42,209 nt of DNA from Acidobacteriaceae bacterium (GCA_027452125.1 DAIDGZ010000132.1:1-42209); one strand, 5' to 3'. Shown: positions 17,201 through 25,259, counted from the stretch's first letter. A program made the numbers and translations. The notes: a model not told the origin generated them from the letters alone.

Positions 17201-17714
17201 CCAGGACAAGCGCTGGGTCACCAGCGGCGCCGCGGCGCATGTGCTGGAGGGCTTCTCCGTCTCCGGCGACTTCACCTTCGCCACCGGCACGCCGCTCTCG
17301 CCCTACTACGCCGCGGGCATCACCAGCGTCGAGTGCGGCACCGGCGGCACCTTCCGGCCGGATCGCATTGCCGGCGTCTCGCCCACGGCGGGCGGCGGCA
17401 GCATCCGGCGCTGGTTCAATACGGCGGCCTACTCCGAGCCTGCCGCCAATCCACAGTATCCCTGCGGCGTGTTTGGCAACTCGCCGCGCAACTCCGTGGA
17501 AGGGCCGGGGACGGTGCAGAACAACATGACGCTCTCCAAGACCATGCAGTTGGGCGACACGCGCAGCATGGAACTGCGCGCCACGGCCAGCAACGCCTTC
17601 AACACCGTGCAGTATGGCAGCGTAGACACCAACGTGCAGTCGCCGAGCTTCGGACAGGTGACGCAGACCAAATCCATGCGCGCGTTCAACTTTATTGCAC
17701 GCTTCCGGTTCTGA
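14250..17714 (+). CDS. Oar-like TonB-dependent receptor with carboxypeptidase-regulatory domain
   Basis: The 1154-aa outer-membrane protein has a signal peptide (residues 1-27), then a carboxypeptidase-regulatory-like beta-sandwich (about 45-130: GHLYGVVKSGTIPLPGVTVI, then YSTTTDINGAWSMRIP). A Gln/Ser/Gly-rich linker comes next. The rest shows acidobacterial Oar-type receptor motifs: SAERGGDFS, the IYDP block, ARALLQYFPAPN, DDWRVRSDLTLNYGIRYEYF, and many alternating beta strands ending in Phe (FNFIARFRF). Two glycine-rich stretches (about 245-280 and 451-470) are unusual. The substrate is unknown; these receptors are expanded in Acidobacteriota and thought to take up oligosaccharides. AGGGAGA precedes the ATG. 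The VWFA gene follows 60 bp later. Confidence 0.92.
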   Translation: MRKAVQLCAVVAGILAAGSMAASGQAATPAVAAPNPGVSQAAAAGGHLYGVVKSGTIPLPGVTVIAENTLTGKRYSTTTDINGAWSMRIPQDGRYVVRTDFAAFSGASQETLLNAGSRDHALNFELMLASRAAAQEQQQARQQSGGTGSRSVQQLADGGAESLSLMSELSAGTDTSTGETGSSGAALPSIAGNSDFSDESVAITGQSGQVSPMAGMDMDELRQRMEEMRAQNGGQDGSGRAGLFGGGPGGGGFGGPFMMGGGGFGRGGGGFGGRRNFRGFNPGQPHGAVFWTGSNSGLNAQPFALRGQSQSQPASGTNRFGITFISAPYLPGLTQPSGKDTIFLTLSGQRSSNPLDEYATVPTSAERGGDFSATGLPRIYDPATQQQFVSNGIANVIPATRIAAQARALLQYFPAPNLPGTVQNYHLLTTAQSNSTQAGFRYMRSLGKNATLGGGRRGFGGFGGRGGQNTGLRQSINFNYNWAHSAADNVNIFPALGGKTATNSYSLQAGYTVGYNRFTNIFNVNWNRSDSQARNFFTDTTDIATQIGVLGPGNTALNSSPLNYGLPNVTLSTITGLSQRQPSLSLSQTIAVSEIAVWRKGKHNLRIGGDYRRVHRDFLGGSNATGTFTFTGLFTEDSQQAPNTGSPIADLLLGLPQSTSIDSSAAKSYLRENVLDAYAMDDWRVRSDLTLNYGIRYEYFAPYTEKYGHLAFVDTNPAQGFTQLAEVQAGGLGPFSGHLPDSLVFPYHKAFAPRLGFAWRVPRLKQTVLRAGYGMNFTTGAYSTFANTMAHQPPFANEQSNQEATAQGQPSSACARTPGASCLTLANGFPAPDTLGNYAVNPHYPLPYVQVWNVDLQRTLPWGIVMNLGYNGSRGSNLDTVSAPRATPSSPGTDPLNDIFRYEQAVAFSRFNAGTVRLNKRLSGGIAVGANYQYAHSIDDAGALGSVGGVGVQNWQDVRGEEGNSSIDVRHRVNGNYLIELPFGQDKRWVTSGAAAHVLEGFSVSGDFTFATGTPLSPYYAAGITSVECGTGGTFRPDRIAGVSPTAGGGSIRRWFNTAAYSEPAANPQYPCGVFGNSPRNSVEGPGTVQNNMTLSKTMQLGDTRSMELRATASNAFNTVQYGSVDTNVQSPSFGQVTQTKSMRAFNFIARFRF

Positions 17715-17774
17715 GTGAAGCGCGCCGGGCATTGCGCACAGAGATTGACACCGAGCAGGAAACGAAAGGGCAGC

Positions 17775-19937
17775 ATGAGGAGTTGGATACAACAGATCGG
17801 CGCGGCCGCAGCGGCCCTGGCACTGGCTCTGCCCGGGGCGCAGCCCGGCTGGACACAAAGCGCGCAGCCCCTCTCGTCGACGCCGCAGGGCGGCTTTGTG
17901 CTGAAGATGAACTCCGAGCTGGTGCTGACCAACGTGGTGGCGCGCGATGCCAAAACCGGCGAACTGGTGCGCGGCCTCAAGGCCAGCGACTTTCACGTCT
18001 TCGAGAACGGCAAGCCGCAGCGCATTGCCAGCTTCGACTTTCAAAGCATCGATATGGCCACGCCGCTGAAAGAGGCTACGGTGAGCGGGCTAGCCGCGGA
18101 CCTGAATGGCGGCGGAGGCAACAACAAGGCCGTGGTGGTGGCCAGCCCGGAAGAGCTGCGCAATCACCGGCTGATCGTCCTGTTCTTTGACCTCACCTCC
18201 ATGCAGCCCGAAGACCTGGACCGCAGCGTGGATGCCGCGAAGGACTTCCTGCGCACCAAAATGCAGCCGGCCGATCTGGTGGCGCTGGTCTCCCTCGGCG
18301 ACACGCTCACCGTCGACCAGGACTTTACCGCGGACAAGAATGCGCTGATCAACGAGGTGGGCGCCTACAACGGCACGGAGAGCCAGGGCTTTGCCCAGGG
18401 AGCCACCGCCAACACCAACCAGGAAGAGGACACCACCGGCTACACTCCCGACGAGAGCGAATACAACGACATCAACACCGACCGCGAACTCTTTGCCCTG
18501 CGCGCGATTGCCCAGTCGCTGGCCAGGATCGACGAAAAGAAATCGCTGCTCTACTTCTCCGGCGGCATCTCGCGCGACGGCATTGAGAATCAGGCCTCGC
18601 TGCGCGCCGCCGTCAACGCCGCGGTGCGCGCCAACCTGGCCATCTACAGCGTGGACACGCGCGGCCTGCAGGCCATCGGCCCGCTGGGCGACGCCTCCAA
18701 GGGCAGCCTGCGCGGCAGCGGCGCCTACAACGGCGGCGCGCTGGGCAACAACATGAATGCCAACTTCGCCTCGCAGGAGGTGATGGGCACGCTCTCCACG
18801 GACACCGGCGGCAAGGCCTTCTTTGACTCCAATGACTTTGCCCCGGCCTTTGCCCAGGTGCAGAAGGATACGTCGGCCTACTACGCCATCGGCTTCCACT
18901 CCACCAACCCCGCGCGCGACGGCAAGTACCGTCATCTGACCATCAAGGTGGACAGGCCCGGCATCAAGCTCGAATACCGTCCCGGCTACTACGCGCCGGC
19001 TGACTTCCAGCACACCGCGCGCCAGGATCGCGAGCAGCAACTGCAGGATGAACTGGCCAGCGATCTGCCCGCCACCGACATCGCCGTGTACCTCGATGCC
19101 ATGTACTTCCGGCTCAACGACAATCGCTACTACATGCCGGTCTCGCTGCTGATCCCCGGCTCTGAGATTCCCTTTGTGCAGGGCGGCGACAAGGACAAGG
19201 CCACGCTCGACATTCTCGGCGAGGTCATCGACGAGGTGAAGCGCCCCGTGGGCCGGGTGCGGCAGACCGTGAAACTCAACCTCGATCCCACGCTGAAGGC
19301 GCGGCAGAAGAATATCCAGTACACCACCAGCTTCAATCTGCCTCCCGGCAAGTACGATCTGAAGTTTGTGGTGCGCGAGAATCAGACCGGCCGCATGGGC
19401 TCCTTTGAGGCGCAGATCACGCTGCCGGACATGAAGAAGGCGCCGCTGAAGATGAGCTCCATCGTGCTGGCCAGCCTGCGCGAGCCCAGCAAGCAGGACA
19501 CGCCGCTGGTGCACAACGGCGAAGCCTACGTGCCCAACATCAGCCACGTCTTCCGGCAGAACCAGCACATGTATCTGCTCTACGAGATCTACGATCCGGC
19601 GCGCGAAAAGGAAACCGGCCAGGAGCCGCGCGGAACCCGGCCCGGCATCAACGTGCTCACCAGCCTGGAGCTGATGCAGGGCGCCACCAAGGTGTATGAG
19701 TCACCGCTGGTGCAGGCGCGGCACATCAACGTGGAAGGCCGCGATGCGGTAGCCATGGAGCTGGATGTGCCCCTGGACAAGCTGAAGCCCGGCCAGTACC
19801 TCTGCCAATTGAATGTGATCGACGATGCGGCGGGAAGCTTCGCCTTTCCGCGCTTTGCCGTGCTGGTGCGGCCTGCGTCCGCGGCCGCGGCGGTCACGCC
19901 GCCGAAGCTCACCTCCACGGGAGGCGCAGCGCAATAG
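17775..19937 (+). CDS. Exported VWFA-related protein (acidobacterial type)
   Basis: The 720-aa protein has a signal peptide (about residues 1-30). It then shows the acidobacterial VWFA-associated entry strand-loop: LVLTNVVARDAKTGELVRGL, then SDFHVFENGKPQRIASF. A von Willebrand A domain follows (about 135-385: HRLIVLFFDLTSMQPEDLDR, then LLYFSGGIS, then IYSVDTRGLQ). The metal site DLTSM departs from the usual DxSxS. After FHSTNP and EYRPGYYAP comes a beta-rich C-terminal half with no family I recognise. VWA domains bind proteins, so an adhesive or assembly role outside the cytoplasm is likely. I chose ATG 17775 (AAGGG upstream) because it starts the signal peptide; the frame opens earlier at 17715. 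Confidence 0.88.
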   Translation: MRSWIQQIGAAAAALALALPGAQPGWTQSAQPLSSTPQGGFVLKMNSELVLTNVVARDAKTGELVRGLKASDFHVFENGKPQRIASFDFQSIDMATPLKEATVSGLAADLNGGGGNNKAVVVASPEELRNHRLIVLFFDLTSMQPEDLDRSVDAAKDFLRTKMQPADLVALVSLGDTLTVDQDFTADKNALINEVGAYNGTESQGFAQGATANTNQEEDTTGYTPDESEYNDINTDRELFALRAIAQSLARIDEKKSLLYFSGGISRDGIENQASLRAAVNAAVRANLAIYSVDTRGLQAIGPLGDASKGSLRGSGAYNGGALGNNMNANFASQEVMGTLSTDTGGKAFFDSNDFAPAFAQVQKDTSAYYAIGFHSTNPARDGKYRHLTIKVDRPGIKLEYRPGYYAPADFQHTARQDREQQLQDELASDLPATDIAVYLDAMYFRLNDNRYYMPVSLLIPGSEIPFVQGGDKDKATLDILGEVIDEVKRPVGRVRQTVKLNLDPTLKARQKNIQYTTSFNLPPGKYDLKFVVRENQTGRMGSFEAQITLPDMKKAPLKMSSIVLASLREPSKQDTPLVHNGEAYVPNISHVFRQNQHMYLLYEIYDPAREKETGQEPRGTRPGINVLTSLELMQGATKVYESPLVQARHINVEGRDAVAMELDVPLDKLKPGQYLCQLNVIDDAAGSFAFPRFAVLVRPASAAAAVTPPKLTSTGGAAQ

Positions 19938-19948
19938 GCGGCTGGCCG

Positions 19949-20122
19949 CTACTGGTCTTCCTCGTCGCGATACGGGCAATGGCGGCAGCCGGAGCCGCAG
20001 CAGTAGCCGCGCTTGCGGTGATACGCCTCGGTAAACACGAGGTAGGGCCCGTCGTAGTAGTAGTCCTCCGCGGCCAGCGGCGCGGAAGGGCGCGGGGCTG
20101 CGGCGGGCGGCTTGCTCTCCAT
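19949..20122 (-). CDS. DUF5522 small cysteine-rich protein
   Basis: The 57-aa protein carries the DUF5522 signature: EDYYYDGPYLVFTEAYHRKR followed by GYCCGSGCRHCPY. Four cysteines and a histidine in such a short span suggest a metal site, probably zinc or iron-sulphur, although the domain has no established function. The ATG at 20122 is the only ATG start; a TTG at 20173 would add 17 residues that do not look conserved. It is divergent from the kdsC-like gene, and 58 bp hold both promoters. It converges on the VWFA gene with an 11-bp gap. Confidence 0.82.
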   Translation of the reverse strand: MESKPPAAAPRPSAPLAAEDYYYDGPYLVFTEAYHRKRGYCCGSGCRHCPYRDEEDQ

Positions 20123-20168
20123 TCCTCTATTCTCGCGCAGGCCGTGCAAGCGCCGTTCAGCTTGTCGG

Positions 20169-20174
20169 TACAAT
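20169..20174 (+). promoter_or_regulatory. -10 box giving a leaderless kdsC mRNA
   Basis: TACAAT ends 6 nt before the ATG at 20181. With the usual distance of about seven bases to the start point, transcription would begin on the A of the ATG. No Shine-Dalgarno is present (CAAAAT precedes the ATG). No good -35 hexamer is seen. Confidence 0.45.
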
Positions 20175-20180
20175 CAAAAT

Positions 20181-20798
20181 ATGACGCTCACAGCGCAGGA
20201 TCGCGCCCGCAAGATCAAAATCATCTTTTTCGACGTGGATGGCGTGCTGACCGACGGCACCATCTGGGTCTATCCCATGCCCGTCCCGCAGCCGGATGGC
20301 AGCATCGGCACCAAAATGGTGGAGGCCAAGGGCTTCAGCGCGCACGACGGCGCCGGCATGACGCTGGCCCGGCTCGGCGGCATGAAGGTGGGCATCATCA
20401 CAAAGCGCATCAGTGAAACCGTGGCTATCCGCGCCCGCGACCTGAAGCTCGAATTTGTCTACCAGGGCCAGGCCTTCAAGATGAAGCCCATCCGCGAAGT
20501 GATGGAGCAGGAAGGCGTGACGCTCGACGAGATTGCCTACGTGGGCGACGATGTTGTGGATCTGCCGGTGATGCGGCAATGCGGCCTGGCGATTGCCGTG
20601 GCCAATGCCCGCGAGCAGGTGAAGGACGAAGCGCACTACATCACGCCTAACCGCGGCGGCGACGGCGCAGGCCGCGATGCCATCGAGTTCATCCTCGAGG
20701 CCAAGGGCGTACTCCGGCAGTGTCTGGAGGCCTCCATCGACGAGGGCAATCCGCTGCCGCCGTCCATGGATATCGGCAAGGGCGGGGATCTGAAGTAG
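20181..20798 (+). CDS. kdsC: KdsC-like HAD phosphatase (Kdo-8-phosphate phosphatase)
   Basis: The 205-aa protein is a cap-less HAD-superfamily phosphatase. The nucleophile motif is IIFFDVDGVLTDGT (D18 nucleophile, D20 acid/base), followed by GAGMTLARLGGMKVGIITKR and the motif IV region IAYVGDDVVDLPVM. This matches KdsC, which removes phosphate from 3-deoxy-D-manno-octulosonate 8-phosphate for lipopolysaccharide. It is slightly longer than typical KdsC (about 175-190 aa), with a proline-rich loop (YPMPVPQPDG) after the first motif. Related sialic-acid phosphatases are hard to separate by eye. The ATG at 20181 is used because the frame upstream does not resemble the family. Confidence 0.82.
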   Translation: MTLTAQDRARKIKIIFFDVDGVLTDGTIWVYPMPVPQPDGSIGTKMVEAKGFSAHDGAGMTLARLGGMKVGIITKRISETVAIRARDLKLEFVYQGQAFKMKPIREVMEQEGVTLDEIAYVGDDVVDLPVMRQCGLAIAVANAREQVKDEAHYITPNRGGDGAGRDAIEFILEAKGVLRQCLEASIDEGNPLPPSMDIGKGGDLK

Positions 20799-20849
20799 CA
20801 GCGAGTGAGCAAGTTCGCAGGTTAGCGAGTTGGTGAAGTGAGGCGGAAG

Positions 20850-21554
20850 ATGGACGCAAACAAGAGAGCGGTGGTGCTGTTGAGCGGCGGGCTGGACTCA
20901 GCCACGGTGCTGGCCATTGCCCGCGCCGAGGGCTATGAGACCTATGCGCTCTCCTTCCGCTACGGACAGCGCCACGTCTGCGAACTGCTGGCGGCGGAGC
21001 GGGTTGCCGCGGCGCTGGGCGCGGCGCAGCATCGCACCGCGGCCATTGACCTGCGCGTCTTTGGCGGCTCGGCGCTGACCGGCGACATCGACGTGCCCAA
21101 GGGCCGCGACGCGGAAGAGATGAGCCACGGCATTCCCATCACCTACGTGCCCGCGCGCAACACCATCTTTCTCTCGTTCGCGCTGGCCTGGGCTGAGGTG
21201 CTGGGCGCAGAGGATATCTTCATCGGCGTCAACGCGCTGGACTACTCGGGCTATCCTGACTGCCGGCCGGAGTTTATTGCGGCCTACGCGCACATGGCCA
21301 ACCTGGCCACCAAGGCCGGCGTGGAGGGCCGCCAGAAGCTGAAGATTCACACCCCGCTGATCGCCATGACCAAGGCGCAGATCATCGCGCGCGGGCTGGA
21401 ACTGGGCGTGGATTACAGCCTCACCAGCAGTTGCTACGATCCATCGCCCGAAGGGCAACCCTGCGGGCAATGCGACTCCTGCCTGCTGCGGCAAAAGGGC
21501 TTCCGCGAAAACGGCCTCGCTGATCCGCTTCAGTATCGACAGCAGCAGAGTTAG
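20850..21554 (+). CDS. queC: 7-cyano-7-deazaguanine synthase
   Basis: The 234-aa enzyme uses ATP and ammonia to turn 7-carboxy-7-deazaguanine into preQ0, on the way to queuosine in tRNA. The PP-loop ATP site [14 protein letters not shown] (residues 8-21) is intact. The zinc-binding cysteines are seen near the C-terminus: [32 protein letters not shown] and [17 protein letters not shown] are also typical of QueC. GAGG about six bases before the ATG at 20850 supports this start over the GTG at 20838. It lies between kdsC and queE, the enzyme of the preceding step. Confidence 0.95.
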   Translation: MDANKRAVVLLSGGLDSATVLAIARAEGYETYALSFRYGQRHVCELLAAERVAAALGAAQHRTAAIDLRVFGGSALTGDIDVPKGRDAEEMSHGIPITYVPARNTIFLSFALAWAEVLGAEDIFIGVNALDYSGYPDCRPEFIAAYAHMANLATKAGVEGRQKLKIHTPLIAMTKAQIIARGLELGVDYSLTSSCYDPSPEGQPCGQCDSCLLRQKGFRENGLADPLQYRQQQS

Positions 21555-21629
21555 TCACACTGCAATGTGGTGCTGCCAGTTCTATGCTCCTCAGGCTGCC
21601 ACACAACCACAACCCGCAACTCAACTGAC

Positions 21630-21648
21630 CACTGTTCACTGTTCACTG
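21630..21648. repeat. Heptamer tandem repeat between queC and queE
   Basis: CACTGTT is repeated at 21630-21636 and 21637-21643, with a partial copy CACTG at 21644-21648, just 5 nt before the queE ATG. It occupies the place where a Shine-Dalgarno would be expected and provides none. The gap before queC (20799-20849) also shows loosely repeated GCGAGTT/GTGAG words. Confidence 0.5.
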
Positions 21649-21653
21649 CTTTT

Positions 21654-22292
21654 ATGAGCTACGCCGTCAAAGAGATCTTCTACACGCTGCAAGGGGAAGG
21701 CGCGCAGGCCGGGCGGCCGGCGGTCTTCTGCCGCTTTGCCGGCTGCAACCTGTGGTCGGGGCGCGCGCAGGACCGCGCGACGGCGGTGTGCCGCTTCTGC
21801 GACACGGATTTTGTGGGCGTGGATGGCCCGGGCGGCGGACGCTTTGAGGCGCCCGGGATGCTGGCCGCGGCAGTGGCCGCCCAGTGGCCCGCGAACGATG
21901 TGCGCGGACGGCGCATGGTGGTGTGCACCGGCGGCGAACCGCTGCTGCAACTCGACCCGCCGCTGATTGCCGCCTTGCACGCGCAGGGCTTTGAAATCGC
22001 CGTGGAGACCAACGGCACCGTGGCCGCTCCGGAAGGCATTGACTGGCTATGCGTCAGCCCCAAGGCAGGCGCCCCGCTGGTGCAGACCCGCGGCGACGAG
22101 ATCAAGCTGGTCTATCCGCAACCGGAGGCGCTGCCGGAACAGTTTGCCGCGCTCCACTTCCGCCACTTTCTGCTGCAACCCATGGACGGCCCCGCGCGCG
22201 CGGAGAACACGCAACTGGCCCTGCGCTACTGCATGGAGCATCCGCAGTGGCGGCTCAGCCTGCAAACCCATAAGTTCCTGGGGATACCGTAA
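21654..22292 (+). CDS. queE: 7-carboxy-7-deazaguanine synthase (radical SAM)
   Basis: The 212-aa radical SAM enzyme converts 6-carboxy-tetrahydropterin to 7-carboxy-7-deazaguanine. After EIFYTLQGEGAQAGRPAVFC (residues 7-26) comes the special QueE cluster motif C31-x14-C46-x2-C49, in place of the usual CxxxCxxC. MVVCTGGEPLLQLD is the SAM-binding GGE motif, and CVSPKAG and THKFLGIP are typical of the family ending. The ATG at 21654 is fixed by this homology; no ribosome binding site is visible and a small tandem repeat stands in its place. The gene ends 16 bp before the convergent trmO. Confidence 0.94.
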   Translation: MSYAVKEIFYTLQGEGAQAGRPAVFCRFAGCNLWSGRAQDRATAVCRFCDTDFVGVDGPGGGRFEAPGMLAAAVAAQWPANDVRGRRMVVCTGGEPLLQLDPPLIAALHAQGFEIAVETNGTVAAPEGIDWLCVSPKAGAPLVQTRGDEIKLVYPQPEALPEQFAALHFRHFLLQPMDGPARAENTQLALRYCMEHPQWRLSLQTHKFLGIP

Positions 22293-22308
22293 AAAACGGG
22301 GAGCGGCG

Positions 22309-22770
22309 TCAGTCTCTCTTCTGCTGCGCCCTGCGCTCCTCCGCCTCGGCCAGCCAGCCCCGCCGCAGCTTCTCCATGGGGATGCTGGAGAGGTATGGCT
22401 TGATGTCCAGGATCGGCGTGCCGTCCAGCATGTCCACCCCGCGCACGTGCAGCGAAGCTCCGTCGCGGCGCAGCAGTTCCACCACCGTCAGCGCCAGCGG
22501 ATTGGGCCGGCGCGGCGAGCGCGTGGCAAACACCCCGTGCGGGCGATCGTCGGTGGGCGCCTGGCCCACCAGTTCATAACCCTCGGAGCGGTCGAAGACC
22601 CAGAAGACATAGAGGTGCGAGAAGCCTTCGATGTCCTGCAGACCCGGCTCGAACTCGCGCAGGATCTCCAGCACGCCCTCGGCCTGGTGTTGTGCGCCCA
22701 GGCCGCGCGGAACCGCCGAGGTTTCCTGGTAAGGACTGCGGACAAAGCCAATGGGGCGTGGCGTGAACAT
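22309..22770 (-). CDS. trmO: tRNA (N6-threonylcarbamoyladenosine(37)-N6)-methyltransferase TrmO
   Basis: The 153-aa protein belongs to the TsaA/TrmO family, beta-barrel SAM-dependent enzymes that methylate t6A37 to m6t6A37 in threonine tRNA. It shows the family landmarks: RPIGFVRSPY at the start, LQDIEGFSHLYVFWVF, the DRPHGVFATRSPRRPNPLAL block that forms the SAM site, and DMLDGTPILDIKPYL. A GGAGG lies six bases before the ATG. Its substrate modification is made by the pathway that includes TsaB (146-835). A TAAAAT box at 22793-22788 overlaps the stop codon of the upstream GMC gene, so it may have its own promoter. Confidence 0.9.
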   Translation of the reverse strand: MFTPRPIGFVRSPYQETSAVPRGLGAQHQAEGVLEILREFEPGLQDIEGFSHLYVFWVFDRSEGYELVGQAPTDDRPHGVFATRSPRRPNPLALTVVELLRRDGASLHVRGVDMLDGTPILDIKPYLSSIPMEKLRRGWLAEAEERRAQQKRD

Positions 22771-22787
22771 GACGTGCCTCCGCCCCT

Positions 22788-22793
22788 ATTTTA
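22788..22793 (-). promoter_or_regulatory. -10 box for trmO over the GMC stop codon
   Basis: On the minus strand TAAAAT (22793-22788) begins with the stop codon of the GMC oxidoreductase gene. It lies 17 nt before the trmO ATG, with GGAGG between. Transcription would begin near 22781, giving a short leader. A -35 box would lie inside the GMC coding region and none is obvious. Confidence 0.35.
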
Positions 22794-24362
22794 GAGATTT
22801 CCCTTGCTCATCTCGCCGGCCAGGTGCTCCGAGGCGCGCATGGAGAGCGCCAGAATCGTCATGGTCGGGTTCTGCCAGCCGCCGCTGACAAAGCTGGCTC
22901 CATCCACCACAAACAGGTTCTTGTGGTCGTGGCTCTGGTTCCACTTGTTCAGCACACTGGTCTTTGGGTCGTCGCCCATGCGCGCGGTGCCGATCTCGTG
23001 GATGCTGTAGCCGGGCGGGTTGGGCTGGTCGTTGGCCGCCAGCACATCGAAGCCGGCGGCATGCGCCAGCTCTTTGCCCGTCTCCACCGCATCCTTGGCC
23101 ATGTTGAACTCGTTGTCGGTGTAGCGCGTGTGCACGTGCAGCACGGGGATGCCCCACGCATCGGTCTTGCTGTTGTCGATGCGCACGTGATTCTCATAGC
23201 GGGCCAGCACCTCGCCCATGAGCGTCATGTGGAAGCCGCTGCCGTGATACGCGTCCAGCTTGCGCTGCAACTCCGCGCCATAGGCGGCAAAGCTGCGCGG
23301 CGGCAGGCCTCCGGTGCTGCTGGTGACGTTGAGCGCGTAGCCGCGCAGAAACTTGCTGCTCCTGGTGCTGATGTTGCGGAAGCGTGGCACAATCGCCCCC
23401 GGCCCGCCCATCAGCCCCTTGCCCTGGCCGTTGCGCGCCTCGGGAACCGAGCACACCAGCCCCGCGCCATAGATCTGGTCCGTGAGATAGTGGCCGAGCA
23501 CGCCGCTGGAGTTGGCCAGCCCGGAGTTGAGCAGCAGCCGCGTGCTCTCCAGCGTGCCCGCGGCCAGCACCACCACGCGGGCGCGCACGCTCATCTCGCG
23601 GCGGCTCAGCCGGTCCACAAACAGGCAGCCGTTGGGCAGGCCAGTGTTTTTGTCCACCGTAATCTGGCGCACCACGGCGTTGGCAATCGAGGTCAGCTTG
23701 CCGGTCTTCTCCGCATCCGGCAGCAGCAGGTTGACGGAGCTGGCCAGCCCATCCTGCCCCAGCGCCCGCCGCTGCTTGCACACCGCAATGCCACGCGGCT
23801 TGGCCGCCGCGATAAACCGCTCCATCGAGGGCGACCACGGCGCATTGTCGAGGATGAAGTTGCCGTTGGGCAGTTGCGGCGGCCCGTCCATCGCACCAGA
23901 GACCCGGCAGATGCCTTCCACGCGCGAGTAGTAGGGCGCCAGGTCGGCGTAGCTGATGGGCCAGTCGGCGCCAAAGCCGTCGTGCGAGGCGCCCTTCAGC
24001 TCGTAGTCGCTCAGCCGGAACGACTGGCGCGACCAGAACAGCGAACGACCGCCAAACAGGCGCACCCGCACCCAGTTGTACGGATGCTCGGCGTCATAGG
24101 TGTACGGCACCTCGCGCTCATCCACCCAGACGTTGGCGTTGAACTCGCTGGCCTGGAAGACGTGATCCACCTGGCCCGGGGGCCGGAAGCCGCGAAAGGG
24201 CAGTTCGCTGGCCGGCATGCGGCGCACGTCGCGGCTCACGTCGGCCACCGGACCGGCGTTCAGCATCAGGCAGCGGATGCCCTTTTCGGTCAGGATCTTT
24301 GCGGCCATGCCGCCGGAGTGGCCCGACCCGATAATCAGCACGTCATACACTTCGTTCGTCAT
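22791..24362 (-). CDS. GMC-family FAD-dependent oxidoreductase
   Basis: The 523-aa protein has an N-terminal FAD-binding Rossmann motif, [17 protein letters not shown] (residues 8-24), an [17 protein letters not shown] segment typical of the GMC 'GG.s..w' region, [18 protein letters not shown], and the C-terminal GMC block with [13 protein letters not shown] and [20 protein letters not shown]. It resembles the large catalytic subunit of gluconate/sugar dehydrogenases, which oxidise polyols or sugars. No Tat signal is seen on it; export would depend on its small partner, encoded directly upstream. The ATG at 24362 follows GGGGAG; an earlier in-frame start at 24398 would overlap the upstream stop. 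Confidence 0.9.
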   Translation of the reverse strand: MTNEVYDVLIIGSGHSGGMAAKILTEKGIRCLMLNAGPVADVSRDVRRMPASELPFRGFRPPGQVDHVFQASEFNANVWVDEREVPYTYDAEHPYNWVRVRLFGGRSLFWSRQSFRLSDYELKGASHDGFGADWPISYADLAPYYSRVEGICRVSGAMDGPPQLPNGNFILDNAPWSPSMERFIAAAKPRGIAVCKQRRALGQDGLASSVNLLLPDAEKTGKLTSIANAVVRQITVDKNTGLPNGCLFVDRLSRREMSVRARVVVLAAGTLESTRLLLNSGLANSSGVLGHYLTDQIYGAGLVCSVPEARNGQGKGLMGGPGAIVPRFRNISTRSSKFLRGYALNVTSSTGGLPPRSFAAYGAELQRKLDAYHGSGFHMTLMGEVLARYENHVRIDNSKTDAWGIPVLHVHTRYTDNEFNMAKDAVETGKELAHAAGFDVLAANDQPNPPGYSIHEIGTARMGDDPKTSVLNKWNQSHDHKNLFVVDGASFVSGGWQNPTMTILALSMRASEHLAGEMSKGNL

Positions 24363-24398
24363 GGAACTCCCCTGGCGGATGGAAAAGCGATCTGGCAC

Positions 24399-25112
24399 TC
24401 AGCGCTTGTACTCCGGCATGTACTGCGGCAGGCGCGGCCGGGCCAGCACGTGGGCCTGTCCCGCGGCGCAGGCCGCGCTCTGGCTGAACTGCTCCGGCTC
24501 AATCGGCTCCCAGTAGAGGCCGGTCTCGGTGCGCTCCTCCCCGCCGCGTGCGTGCGTTGCGTTCCAGACCGGAGAGTTCACCGTGGCCTCGCGGATGTCG
24601 TTGTGAGCGATGTTGACGAAGTCCGCGTGCAGCTCGGTGGGCGGGTGGTCGCTCATCCAGGCGCGCAGCCAGGGCTTGATGACGATATCAACCTGCGCAT
24701 CGCTCAACGCGGCAAAGTAGGTTTTGAAGCGCTTCTGTGCCTGCGCCTCCAGCCAGTCCAGGCCGCCGGTGTAGACATCCTGCACCTGCGCGGAAGAGCT
24801 GCCCACAAAGAAGTCCAGGAACTGCGGCGCCTGGGCCTCCAGCGCGCCGGGCTGGCCGTTAAGCGGGGGCAGCAGCACATCCGCCAGGCGGCTCAGCGTA
24901 GCCATCTGGCGCTCGGTGAAGAAGGCCGGTGGAGCATCGGCCACCGCATCGGCCACCGTGGTGTGCGGCAGTGGCGTGCGCGGATTCAGGCCCAGCGTCC
25001 AGGGCACGGGCGCCGGCAGCGGCAGGTTGGGGGTTGTGGACTTCTGCGCAAGCAGAGCCGTAGGCGCAAGTCCCGCGCTGATGGCGGCGCGAACAAATTG
25101 ACGGCGTTGCAT
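24399..25112 (-). CDS. Gluconate 2-dehydrogenase subunit 3-like Tat protein
   Basis: The 237-aa protein starts with a Tat-type signal, MQRRQFVRAAISAGLAPTAL, whose twin arginines precede F-V-R. The body matches the gluconate 2-dehydrogenase subunit 3 family: FFTERQMATLSRLADVLLPP near residue 65, then a helical domain with WLRAWMSDHP and FVNIAHNDIREATVNSP. These small subunits assemble with a GMC flavoprotein and carry it through the Tat system by hitchhiking. The GMC gene follows 36 bp downstream on the same strand. No cytochrome subunit is adjacent, so the electron acceptor is unknown. Confidence 0.87.
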   Translation of the reverse strand: MQRRQFVRAAISAGLAPTALLAQKSTTPNLPLPAPVPWTLGLNPRTPLPHTTVADAVADAPPAFFTERQMATLSRLADVLLPPLNGQPGALEAQAPQFLDFFVGSSSAQVQDVYTGGLDWLEAQAQKRFKTYFAALSDAQVDIVIKPWLRAWMSDHPPTELHADFVNIAHNDIREATVNSPVWNATHARGGEERTETGLYWEPIEPEQFSQSAACAAGQAHVLARPRLPQYMPEYKR

Positions 25113-25217
25113 GAGACGCTCCTCGGGGACGGCACCACCCTACACCGCCAAGCGCGCCAGCGTCTACCCGCACCCCGGCAGGACCCGCGATATCGTCCGC
25201 TTTGATAGGCAGTGACC

Positions 25218-25248
25218 GGGAACACTTTGGGGGGGATCCGGTGTCTAA
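25218..25248 (+). promoter_or_regulatory. ECF-sigma-type promoter
   Basis: GGGAAC (25218-25223, within GGGAACACTTT) and GTCTAA (25243-25248) match the GGAAC and TCTAA boxes of RpoE/CarQ-like ECF sigma factors; 20 bp separate GGAAC from TCTAA, a little wide but near the family range. The promoter faces the ECF sigma gene and would give a leader of about 205 nt. Self-activation is the usual arrangement for such genes. Confidence 0.65.
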
Positions 25249-25259
25249 GAGAATAGGGG

